Below, piece after piece: positions 8,690 to 16,199 of a DNA stretch of 17,500 nt. Position 1 is the first letter of the stretch; the number at the start of each line of letters is the position of its first letter. Both the position numbers and the translations under genes were made by a program. The notes under the pieces were generated by a model, which worked only from the letters and a program-made list of their open reading frames with translations, did no database searches and was not told where the DNA came from. Origin of the DNA: Trachelipus rathkii (lineage: Eukaryota > Arthropoda > Malacostraca > Isopoda > Trachelipodidae); assembly GCA_015478945.1 (NCBI GenBank), contig JABUQX010088361.1, positions 17,501 through 35,000 on the forward strand, given 5' to 3'.

Positions 8690-8819
8690 AAAGGCCCAAA
8701 GGTCAAAGGCCAAAAAGGTCAGTCAGGTAAAAAAAATTTGGGCTCAAAAAAATACGGTTTGCCAATTTTTGGTGGGGTAAAGAGGTCAAAAAAAGGTCAC
8801 AAGGTAAGATGGGGTAAGG
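8690..8819. repeat. Degenerate AAGGTCAAA / AAGGTAA repeats flanking the palindrome
   Basis: Short G-A-rich units (CCCAAAGGTCAAAGGCCAAA, AAAGAGGTCAAAAAAAGGTC, AAGGTAAGATGGGGTAAGG) continue the style of the outermost palindrome block, but their mirror partner would lie before base 1. They end abruptly at the Penelope-like fragment. Confidence 0.65.
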
Positions 8820-8984
8820 TTATGGAATAGCTCTCCTACTACTGGGGATGGCTGCAAATATGTCGTCAACATATCTCAGCCATGTTGATTGATGGAGGGA
8901 GGGGTGGGGGAGGATGTGGAAATGTTCTAAAAGTTCCATATAAATGTTACTTAAAGTGGGGGATAAAGGGGACCCCATGCTCAT
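8820..8984 (-). pseudogene. Fragment of Penelope-like element reverse transcriptase
   Basis: A 54-codon minus-strand frame (ATG at 8984-8982, TAA at 8822-8820) encodes MSMGSPLSPTLSNIYMELLE, then about 13 residues, then TWLRYVDDIFAAIPSS. The pair MGSPLSP...NIYME and WxRYVDDIF is the arrangement of palm motifs B and C in Penelope-like element reverse transcriptases, with YVDD supplying two of the catalytic aspartates. The usual protein is many hundreds of residues, so this is only the active-site core. There is an in-frame stop immediately upstream of the first Met, and the G-A-rich repeats take over downstream. The fingers, thumb and GIY-YIG nuclease are not visible. It is dead as an enzyme. 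A LINE origin is less likely, because LINEs normally show (F/Y)xDD in different surroundings. Confidence 0.75.
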
Positions 8985-9950
<966 letters not shown>

Positions 9951-10026
9951 ATATATATGGAAGGACTTAGTCTGGGGTCTCTTCTTTAGTCCCCCTATAT
10001 AAGTATATGATGAGTTTAAAAGTTTT

Positions 10027-10272
10027 GTAGTTCACAACTACGTTAGCAATGATAGGCCACTGCAATTATCTCTTTAGTAAAATGAAACTCTAGGTTTCAC
10101 ACTTATCTTTTTATGAAATAGGACGCAAAGTCCTGAGGTAATTATCTTTTTAGTAAGCGCAAACAAAGTTTGCAATACCTTATCTTTTTATGAAATAGGA
10201 AACAAAAGTCTCCTTTCAATTATCTTTTTAAATAAAGTAACTCAAGGTTACTTGGGAATTTAAAATAAATTC
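10027..10272 (-). repeat. Periodic hairpin array in R/U5 of the 3' LTR
   Basis: Seven short inverted repeats follow at fairly even spacing: GTAGTT/AACTAC (10027-10041), GAAAC/GTTTC (10084-10098), AGGAC/GTCCT (10120-10134), GCAAAC/GTTTGC (10159-10173), GGAAAC/GTCTCC with one mismatch (10198-10213), AAGTAAC/GTTACTT (10235-10253) and GAATTT/AAATTC (10256-10272). Centres of the middle five are 36-40 bp apart. Between them lies TTATCTTTTTA (or TTATCTCTTTA), so that AGATAA occurs five times on the element's sense strand. Two hairpins and two spacers make a 76-78 bp unit starting at 10064, 10140 and 10218. Stem sequences differ between units but remain paired. Confidence 0.85.
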
Positions 10273-10287
10273 AAATATAGAAGACGA

Positions 10288-10293
10288 TTTATT
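10288..10293 (-). promoter_or_regulatory. Candidate poly(A) signal (3' LTR)
   Basis: TTTATT on the plus strand reads AATAAA on the element's sense strand. It lies about 300 nt after the TATA box, so it could define the R/U5 border. Other AT-rich alternatives exist nearby. Confidence 0.45.
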
Positions 10294-10303
10294 CAAAGAA
10301 AGA

Positions 10304-10337
10304 GTAAAGTTGTAACACAAGTAAAGTTGTAACAAAG
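10304..10337 (-). repeat. 17-bp direct repeat within the LTR
   Basis: GTAAAGTTGTAACACAA is followed directly by GTAAAGTTGTAACAAAG. The same pair occurs in the other LTR at about 15624-15657. No function is evident. Confidence 0.85.
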
Positions 10338-10590
10338 TCCCTTCTGTTAGATACTCTTTTGTAGGCGGAATTGCAAGTCGCAGCCTTTTCCAGTGTGTTT
10401 TTCAAACTTGCCTCTGACTCTTCGTTAAAGCGAAAATTGGTGATCGAAATTCGGAGTCGCAGACTTTTCTAAATTTACCTCCCTTGCCAAAAGTGGTGTT
10501 TGAAGTTTGGGGAGTTCTGGAGAGAGTATCTTCAGTGAGACTTATTTCTTCTGATTCTTAATAATTGCTCGAGTACCTCAACAGAACAGG

Positions 10591-10598
10591 TTTATATA
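10591..10598 (-). promoter_or_regulatory. TATA box of the 3' LTR
   Basis: TTTATATA reads TATATAAA on the sense strand (GTATATAAACC), placed just inside the LTR after the U3 palindrome. Transcription would start about 25-30 bases further, near 10560-10570. Confidence 0.65.
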
Positions 10599-10612
10599 CT
10601 TTTTCACTTCGA

Positions 10613-10651
10613 CTTATGCTAAAATTTTGCTCGCGCAAATTTTAGCATAAG
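10613..10651. promoter_or_regulatory. 39-bp near-perfect palindrome in U3 (3' LTR)
   Basis: CTTATGCTAAAATTT (10613-10627) pairs with AAATTTTAGCATAAG (10637-10651) around a TGCTCGCGC centre. It lies directly upstream of the TATA box in element orientation and is preserved without change in the other LTR. The position suggests an enhancer or factor-binding site, but that is inference. Confidence 0.8.
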
Positions 10652-10699
10652 TACGAACATAAATTGAAAATTTTTACAAAGTTAAATGAAGTGACTACA

Positions 10700-11195
10700 T
10701 TACTTCCGCGCTAAAAAACGGAGTGAAAAAGTTATGTTATAAATAATTATAAAAGATATAAAAATTAACCTTCATTTAAATGTGTATACATATTTGTGGG
10801 CATTTAACAATGCACACAAACATATAAACATTTCAATGGGGCAAAAATAAGAACTAAAATAACATAAATTTAAAGTACTTTCAAATGCAAACATATCTAA
10901 TTATATCCGAAGACATAAGTAGATATATAAACATTTGAATTTTGCAAAAAATAGTATACATGAAATTTAAATAATATTCAAATACGAGCATTTAACTGGT
11001 CACCATTCCCGAAGATCTAAACATATATACACAAATATTTGAATACATAAAAATAAAATAATGTTATATTTACAGAAAATAAAAGGTGCATTTAAACCAA
11101 GCATATTTGGTTATATCCGTTAGATATAAACAAACATTACAAACATTTAAATGGATTTAAAATACAAAATGTACAAATAAATTAGTATATATATA
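10700..11195 (-). other. Gypsy 3' untranslated region with degenerate ~105-bp repeats
   Basis: No open frame is seen. A loose unit ending in AAACATTT(C/G/A)AAT recurs at 10826, 10929, 11033 and 11141, spacings of 103, 104 and 108 bp. The units share TATATCCG(A/T)(A/T)AGA and GCATTTAA(C/A) segments. Next to the 3' LTR the sense strand reads TTTTAGCGCGGAAGTAA; this partly purine-rich stretch is a weak candidate for the polypurine tract. Confidence 0.6.
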
Positions 11196-14087
11196 TTAAA
11201 AATATTTCACATTAGTTTGTTTGGAGAATGTTACTTGACGCCTCGGGTTTCTTCGTAAAGGAGGTTCTTCTTCTGTTGGCACTGATTGTGCGGGAACATC
11301 GGATGGTGTTGAAGGAGAATCTTCTGACAAAACATCGGGTGATGAAGGAGCATCTCGTGGTACAACATCTGAATTTATTACAGGAGGCATATATGCAGGT
11401 TTCAATCGATCAATGGAGACCATATCAGTTCTTCCCGTTGGGTACTGTAACTTGAAACATCGATCGAACCGTTGAAGCACAAGGAAAGGTCCGGTGTAAG
11501 GAGCTTCTAACGTCTTTTTGATGCGATCGACGCGTACGTATACATGTGTACATGTTTTTAAAGCTTCAGGGATGAAAGAAACATCGCGTGACGTATGCAA
11601 AGGTGGAGATTGTCTGAAATCGAGTTCTTTCATTCTAGCGATAAATTTTTTCATAAAGACTTCAAATTCTTGTTTTGAAGAAGGATTTGAAGGAAAGAGA
11701 TCCGCGGGTAATAAAGGTGTTTTTCCTATTACAGCTTGAAAAGGAGAGTAACCTGAATCATTAGGTATACATCGAAGGCTAAAAAGGATGATGGGCAATG
11801 AGAGTAACCAATCAGTCTTTCTAGCCATTATTGCTGCTTTCAAAGATCGGTGAAACCTTTCGATTTTTCCATTAGCTTGGGCATGGTAAGATGACGTTCT
11901 AAGTCGATGGAAACCAATTAAGGAAGATAGTTCTGAGAAAAATTCACTTTCAAACTGAGGTCCGCGATCCGTGATGACATATAAAGGCACGCCGAATCTA
12001 GAGATCCACTGTAAGAAAGCGTAAGAGACAGATTTTGCAGTGGTGTTTTGAAGAGGAAAGGCTTCCATCCATCTTGTGTTTCTATCAATACAAGTGAGAA
12101 GATATCGAAACGTTGCTGAAGATTCTTGAATAGCGGTGGTTGAAGGTAAAGGTCCAACAATGTCAATATGTACGGTTTCAAAACGCTGGGAAGGAATTTC
12201 TAATGGAATAACAGGTTGCTTTGTATGGCGTTGAATCTTGGAACTTTGACATTGATGACAAGATTGAGTCCATATACGAATATCTTTATCCATATTGGGC
12301 CAGAAGTAGCGCGTCTTCACTAATCGAAGAGAAGCTTTGACACCTGGATGAGACATGCCGTGAAGATCTTGAAAAACTTGTTCACGATTTTGCTTAGGAA
12401 GAAATGGACGAGGATGAGGAGTAGTAGTTTCGCACCAAATTTGAAGATTGTCATAGAGTGGGAAAGCATGAAGTCTTGGCTTGTAAGTTTGTAATTCTTC
12501 ATCAGTGGCTTGTGATCGTGCAATAGCAGGAAGATCAACTGGATCGATGGAAGTAGATGATATGGAGCGTGATAAAGCATCAGCTACCACGTTATCTGAT
12601 CCTTTAATATATAAGGCTGAAGAGACGTATTCCAAAATGATAGAAAGATGTCTTTGCTGGCGATCGCTCTTTGCTGGATTTCTGCTATAAAAAGCAGAGA
12701 CAAGGGGTTTATGATCTGTACACAAGACGACATCTCTACCTTCTAAAAAGTGTTTAAAATGAAGAACAGCAAAATATGCTGCTAAGAGTTCTCTGTCGAA
12801 AGCTGAATATTTTCTTTGTTGGGTAGTCAATTTCTTGCTGTAAAAATCAATTGGTATTGGTTCGCCATCAATCATCTGATGCAGTGCAGCTCCGATGGCG
12901 ACTTGGGAAGCGTCAGTGACCAGTTGGAGATGAGTGACATCTGGATGAGAGAATTGGAGAGCTGCTGCGTTAGCTATGGCAGTTTTAATTTCCTGAAATG
13001 CTTTAGAGGCTTCCGGAGACCAAGAAAGAGAACTAGATTTGTTAGGACAAAGTTTGACCAATTCCGAAAGTGGAAAAACTAAATTAGCAAAATTAGGAAT
13101 CAAACGACGGTAATATCCCACCATACCAAGGAAACGACGAAGACTAGAATAGTCAGTTGGCATAGGATAGGCGGAAATTTCAGACTTCTTAGAATCAGGT
13201 GTACTAAGGCCATGGGAAGAAATATGATAACCTAAAAAGTCTAGAGATGATTGCATAAATAAACACTTTGGAACAGAAATACGAAGGTTGTTATCATGTA
13301 AAATTTGAAATATTTGACGCAAATGTTCTTTGTGTTGTTCTTGATTCTCTGAGAAAATTAATAAGTCATCCAGATATACAAAAACAAAAGGAATATCTCG
13401 AAATATTGAATCCATATAGCGTTGGAAAGTAGCTCCAGCATTACGAAGACCAAAAGGCATAGAAACAAACTCAAAAAGACCAAAAGGGGTCGTAATGGCA
13501 GTCTTTTCTATATCTTCTGGATGAATAGGGATCTGATGATATGCCCTGAGAAGATCTACTTTACTGTATACATGCGTACCGTGAAGTTTATGAGACAAAC
13601 TGTTAATATATGGAAGAGGATAACGATCTGGTTTTGTCACAGAATTTAAAGTTCTAAAATCACCACATGGACGCCATTCACCTGGAGCTTTCTTAGGAAC
13701 GAGGTGAAGAGGTGATGACCAAGGGGATTTAGAAGGACGAATAATACCAGCTTTTAAGAGAGTATTAAACTCAATTTTTGCAACTGCTAATTTATCCTCT
13801 GTTAGACGACGAAATTTAGCATAAACAGGGGGAGCGTCACTTGTCTCTATACGGTGAAAAATTTTAGATTTATACTCAGAATTTTGTAATGGATTAATAG
13901 GTGACGTTAGAGATGGGAAATCCTCCAAAAGTTGAGTTACTACTGGATGAGAAGGAAATGTATTAAAAATTGGAGATGGCACAGAACCATTTAGAATTCG
14001 AATAGGAGCATGTAGGTTCGTAGTGGAATCCAAAACAAGTTTTTGACCACAATCCAAAATTAATTTAAAATGATGGAAGAAATCCAT
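11196..14087 (-). CDS. pol: Gypsy Pol: reverse transcriptase, RNase H and integrase
   Basis: This 963-residue frame carries the replication enzymes of the element. Numbering is from the Met at 14087, which is probably not a true start: the residues MDFFHHF are usually the end of the protease domain, so this frame continues a Gag-Pol polyprotein. Reverse transcriptase spans about 80-300, with [10 protein letters not shown] (catalytic Asp178), [13 protein letters not shown] (202-214) and YLDD (238-241). RNase H spans about 385-510, with TDAS (Asp392), RELLA (Glu433), TDHK (Asp458) and [10 protein letters not shown] (Asp498, Asp503). Integrase has an HHCC finger (His576, His580, Cys610, Cys613) and a D,D-35-E triad (Asp642, Asp707, Glu743). 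A GPF-type C-terminal module, [11 protein letters not shown]...SIDRLKP, lies near 865-897. The tail is Pro/Ser/Glu-rich and ends [10 protein letters not shown]. No chromodomain or env follows. The frame is fully open, so the enzyme region is well preserved. Confidence 0.95.
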   Translation of the reverse strand: MDFFHHFKLILDCGQKLVLDSTTNLHAPIRILNGSVPSPIFNTFPSHPVVTQLLEDFPSLTSPINPLQNSEYKSKIFHRIETSDAPPVYAKFRRLTEDKLAVAKIEFNTLLKAGIIRPSKSPWSSPLHLVPKKAPGEWRPCGDFRTLNSVTKPDRYPLPYINSLSHKLHGTHVYSKVDLLRAYHQIPIHPEDIEKTAITTPFGLFEFVSMPFGLRNAGATFQRYMDSIFRDIPFVFVYLDDLLIFSENQEQHKEHLRQIFQILHDNNLRISVPKCLFMQSSLDFLGYHISSHGLSTPDSKKSEISAYPMPTDYSSLRRFLGMVGYYRRLIPNFANLVFPLSELVKLCPNKSSSLSWSPEASKAFQEIKTAIANAAALQFSHPDVTHLQLVTDASQVAIGAALHQMIDGEPIPIDFYSKKLTTQQRKYSAFDRELLAAYFAVLHFKHFLEGRDVVLCTDHKPLVSAFYSRNPAKSDRQQRHLSIILEYVSSALYIKGSDNVVADALSRSISSTSIDPVDLPAIARSQATDEELQTYKPRLHAFPLYDNLQIWCETTTPHPRPFLPKQNREQVFQDLHGMSHPGVKASLRLVKTRYFWPNMDKDIRIWTQSCHQCQSSKIQRHTKQPVIPLEIPSQRFETVHIDIVGPLPSTTAIQESSATFRYLLTCIDRNTRWMEAFPLQNTTAKSVSYAFLQWISRFGVPLYVITDRGPQFESEFFSELSSLIGFHRLRTSSYHAQANGKIERFHRSLKAAIMARKTDWLLSLPIILFSLRCIPNDSGYSPFQAVIGKTPLLPADLFPSNPSSKQEFEVFMKKFIARMKELDFRQSPPLHTSRDVSFIPEALKTCTHVYVRVDRIKKTLEAPYTGPFLVLQRFDRCFKLQYPTGRTDMVSIDRLKPAYMPPVINSDVVPRDAPSSPDVLSEDSPSTPSDVPAQSVPTEEEPPLRRNPRRQVTFSKQTNVKYF

Positions 14088-14496
14088 ACCGAGAAGGGGG
14101 GGTTGCTATGTCTGAAACTAGAAAGGTCCATTGAAATTCACTGCGAAGGGATGGTAACGTCAAAAATGCTGTAAGTTCACCATGACACTTAATAGGAGTA
14201 TTATTTGCTGCAGTACATGAAACTGCAGTAGGAGAAAGAGAAAAATTACGTGCCATCGATATAGGAAGGGCTGTTATACATGCGCCAGTGTCGACTAAAA
14301 AGTCTATGGTTTTTCCAAAAATACAAACAGCAGTTTTGAAATGCGAGCCCAAAATGGCGCTTATTGGATCTCGCTCTATTCGTTTTTTGAAGTAGGAATA
14401 GGTTATGAGGCACGAGAAGATGCAGGTGAAGAAGATCTGGAAGAGGGATATATTTGTAAACCTTGTTTGTTTGGCCATTGACACCAAGGCTTGCAA
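14065..14496 (-). CDS. Gypsy retropepsin-like aspartic protease, frame-broken
   Basis: This 143-codon open stretch contains [13 protein letters not shown] (Asp69-Thr70-Gly71), the retropepsin active-site motif; the enzyme processes Gag-Pol and acts as a dimer. The first 30 or so codons overlap the end of gag in another frame, so the first Met need not be used; entry by -1 frameshift from gag fits the relative phases. No clear slippery heptamer was found in the 94-bp overlap. At the C-terminal end the frame runs through a run of seven G on the plus strand (14096-14102) and then reads out of phase to a stop. The residues normally following ATP in this family lie in the frame of the next ORF. 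A one-base change in that run therefore accounts for the split. Confidence 0.85.
   Translation of the reverse strand: MQALVSMAKQTRFTNISLFQIFFTCIFSCLITYSYFKKRIERDPISAILGSHFKTAVCIFGKTIDFLVDTGACITALPISMARNFSLSPTAVSCTAANNTPIKCHGELTAFLTLPSLRSEFQWTFLVSDIATPPSRYGFLPSF
14096..14102 (-). other. Frameshift at a homopolymer run between protease and RT
   Basis: Seven consecutive G (C on the coding strand) lie where the protease frame leaves and the RT frame begins. The two frames differ by one base and overlap by only 23 bases, and both show family-typical residues right up to this point. This can be a genuine inactivating indel or a homopolymer error in the assembly. Confidence 0.8.
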
Positions 14497-15170
14497 TTCC
14501 TAGCTTGTGTACCAAAATATAAGTGTAATCGACAAACATTAGGTTTCTGATCGTTATAAAACGGCTTAAGGCCAAAAGGAATAGAAGATATTGAAGTAGT
14601 AGGCTTATGAAAATTGTTAACAGGATTTGTAACTACAGGAGCACAGCTTGCTGCAGTTTGAGACGAAGGATTGACAAATGGTAAAAGATCGTTGGCTAAT
14701 GCGCCTAATTGTTCCAATGAGAGAGAAGTTTGGGCGGCAATAACAGGACGAATAGAGAAAGAAAGAGCGTCAAGAAAACGAAGGCGCACGATATCTTCAC
14801 CGACATTTAATTTAGATGCTAAATTTAAAATGTCGCGAAGATACGCAGATGGTCTACCAGTAAAAGGTTGTTTGGACAGTAGCTCCTGAAACATTTCTGT
14901 TTTGCTCTGTTCGAATAGGGAAATGATAGATTCCTTAAGGGAAGAATAATTTTTACTCTCGAGTTCAGAAGGAGAAATGCGAGAAACAACTTCTGCAGGA
15001 AGGTTAGAAAGAGTGTGATAAAAACGAGTTTGTTCCGAAGTAATTCTAGCAAGGAAAAATTGGGCCTCTAAAATATGAAACCAGGAAGAAACGGCAGCCT
15101 CTAAAAATACAGGAACTTTAATCCTTACCTGAGCCAAAGCAGCAGTGTCCGATTCCTCGTTGTCCGACAT
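14403..15170 (-). CDS. gag: Gypsy Gag (capsid/nucleocapsid) protein
   Basis: The product is 255 residues and assembles the virus-like particle and packages element RNA. Residues 29-64 (SSWFHILEAQFFLARITSEQ..., TRFYHTLSNLPAEVVSRI) match the capsid N-terminal pattern of arthropod gypsy Gags (WF..lEaqF...rIt...tkfy...s.Lp.ev). The C-terminal [18 protein letters not shown] (Cys213, His216, Cys226, Cys230) is the variant Cys-His nucleic-acid binding finger of this group, not the usual CCHC knuckle. The start at 15170 follows a 75-nt leader after the primer-binding site and is the first Met of the frame. The stop at 14403 lies 94 nt inside the protease frame. Gag and the RT frame are in the same phase, while protease is one base off from both. 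Confidence 0.87.
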   Translation of the reverse strand: MSDNEESDTAALAQVRIKVPVFLEAAVSSWFHILEAQFFLARITSEQTRFYHTLSNLPAEVVSRISPSELESKNYSSLKESIISLFEQSKTEMFQELLSKQPFTGRPSAYLRDILNLASKLNVGEDIVRLRFLDALSFSIRPVIAAQTSLSLEQLGALANDLLPFVNPSSQTAASCAPVVTNPVNNFHKPTTSISSIPFGLKPFYNDQKPNVCRLHLYFGTQARNCKPWCQWPNKQGLQIYPSSRSSSPASSRAS

Positions 15171-15245
15171 TGATATTCAGTTACTGTTGAAAGATTTGGA
15201 GGGTTGATTGAAGATGCTGGGTGTTCTTCTTGTTCTTCTATTGAA

Positions 15246-15262
15246 CAACTCTGGGATCACCA
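15246..15262 (-). promoter_or_regulatory. Primer-binding site of the gypsy element
   Basis: On the sense strand the sequence directly after the 5' LTR is TGGTGATCCCAGAGTTG. It begins with TGG, complementary to the CCA end of a tRNA, and resembles the TTGGTGACCCC sites of many invertebrate gypsy elements. The matching tRNA was not identified. Confidence 0.7.
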
Positions 15263-15346
15263 ATTATATAGGGAAGGACTTGGGGTGATGTAGGTGGTCT
15301 CTTCTTTAGTCCCCCTATATAAGTATATGATGAGTTTAAAAGTTTT

Positions 15347-15592
15347 GTAGTTCACAACTACGTTAGCAATGATAGGCCACTGCAATTATTTCTTTAGTAA
15401 AATGAAACTCTAGGTTTCACACTTATCTTTTTATGAAATAGGACACAAAGTCCTGAGGTAATTATCTTTTTAGTAAGCGCAAACAAAGTTTGCAATACCT
15501 TATCTTTTTATGAAATAGGAAACAAAAGTCTCCTTTCAATTATCTTTTTAAATAAAGTAACTCAAGGTTACTTGGGAATTTAAAATAAATTC
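15347..15592 (-). repeat. Periodic hairpin array in R/U5 of the 5' LTR
   Basis: This is the same array as in the 3' LTR (offset 5320). All stems are unchanged. The differences fall in loops or spacers: AGGAC/GTCCT has loop ACAAA instead of GCAAA, and the first spacer reads AATTATTTCTTT, losing one of the five AGATAA motifs. It lies in the long 5' leader of the gag-pol RNA. Confidence 0.85.
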
Positions 15593-15607
15593 AAAAATAG
15601 AAGACGA

Positions 15608-15613
15608 TTTATT
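15608..15613 (-). promoter_or_regulatory. Candidate poly(A) signal (5' LTR copy)
   Basis: TTTATT (AATAAA on the sense strand) is the counterpart of 10288-10293. Confidence 0.4.
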
Positions 15614-15916
15614 CAATGAAAAAGTAAAGTTGTAACACAAGTAAAGTTGTAACAAAGTCCCTTCTGTTGAGATACTCTTTGTAGGCGAATTGCAAGTCGC
15701 AGCCTTTTCCAGTGCGTTTTTCAAACTTGCCTCTGACTCTTCGTTTAAAAGCGAAAATTGGTGATTGAAATTCGGAGTCGCAGAACTTTTTCCATAAATT
15801 TACCCCTTGCCAAAAAGTGCGTGTTTGAAGTTTGGAGGATTTCTGGAGAGAGTATCTTGAGTGAGACTTATTTCTTCTGATTCTTAATAATTGCTCGAGT
15901 ACCTCAACAGAACGGG

Positions 15917-15924
15917 TTTATATA
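15917..15924 (-). promoter_or_regulatory. TATA box of the 5' LTR (element promoter)
   Basis: TTTATATA reads TATATAAA on the minus strand. A start site about 25-30 bases further (about 15885-15895) would give a leader of roughly 700 nt before the gag ATG at 15170. Confidence 0.68.
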
Positions 15925-15938
15925 CTATTTCACTTCGA

Positions 15939-15977
15939 CTTATGCTAAAATTTTGCTCGCGCAAATTTTAGCATAAG
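15939..15977. promoter_or_regulatory. 39-bp near-perfect palindrome in U3 (5' LTR)
   Basis: The sequence is identical to 10613-10651 while the surrounding LTR sequence has diverged slightly. It sits immediately upstream of the TATA box in the reading direction. Confidence 0.8.
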
Positions 15978-16017
15978 TACGAACATAAATTAAAAATTTT
16001 TACAAAGTTAATAGAGG

Positions 16018-16020
<3 letters not shown>

Positions 16021-16055
<35 letters not shown>

Positions 16056-16059
16056 ATAT

Positions 16060-16107
<48 letters not shown>

Positions 16108-16142
16108 ATATATTATATATAATATATATATATATATAATAT
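16021..16142. repeat. (TA)n microsatellite
   Basis: TA dinucleotides with a few TATAATATA interruptions lie between the 5' LTR and the LINE. The minus open frame here (16000-16221) is Ile/Tyr-rich repeat translation and is not a gene. Confidence 0.95.
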
Positions 16143-16199
16143 AAGTGAGTGTCCTGGATTGCGGATATAGCTGGTGGTGGCGGACATGAAATAAGAGGG

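Larger units (their letters stand above)
4408..8690. repeat. Right arm of the giant inverted repeat
   Basis: This is the mirror image of 1-4346. Both arms are about 4.3 kb, and the right one is roughly 60 bp shorter through small indels and unit-number changes in the satellites. After 8690 the sequence continues with related GGTCAAAGG/AAGGTAA-like repeats up to about 8820. The palindrome may therefore be longer than the part whose partner is visible in this window. Confidence 0.93.
15265..16024 (-). repeat. 5' LTR of the gypsy element
   Basis: This is the partner of 9950-10699, with the same sub-elements at a constant offset of 5320 over the hairpin array. In element orientation its start is degenerate: the shared sequence is clean up to 16011, then AGAGGAGTACTATA replaces the GAAGTGACTACA of the other LTR and merges with (TA)n. 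This LTR would drive transcription of gag-pol toward lower coordinates. Confidence 0.88.

Noticed and set aside
10700..11195. Possible env gene after pol
   Set aside because: No open frame, signal peptide or membrane segment is present in this interval on the minus strand.
11918..12580. Minus-strand frames of 86-87 codons overlapping pol in another phase
   Set aside because: They are out-of-phase shadows of the integrase and RNase H region with no motifs.
11228..13649. Several plus-strand open frames of 61-88 codons inside the gypsy region
   Set aside because: They are antisense shadows of the 963-codon pol frame.
14403..14496. Slippery heptamer for gag-protease frameshifting
   Set aside because: The overlap and phase fit a -1 shift, but no X XXY YYZ heptamer is evident on the sense strand.
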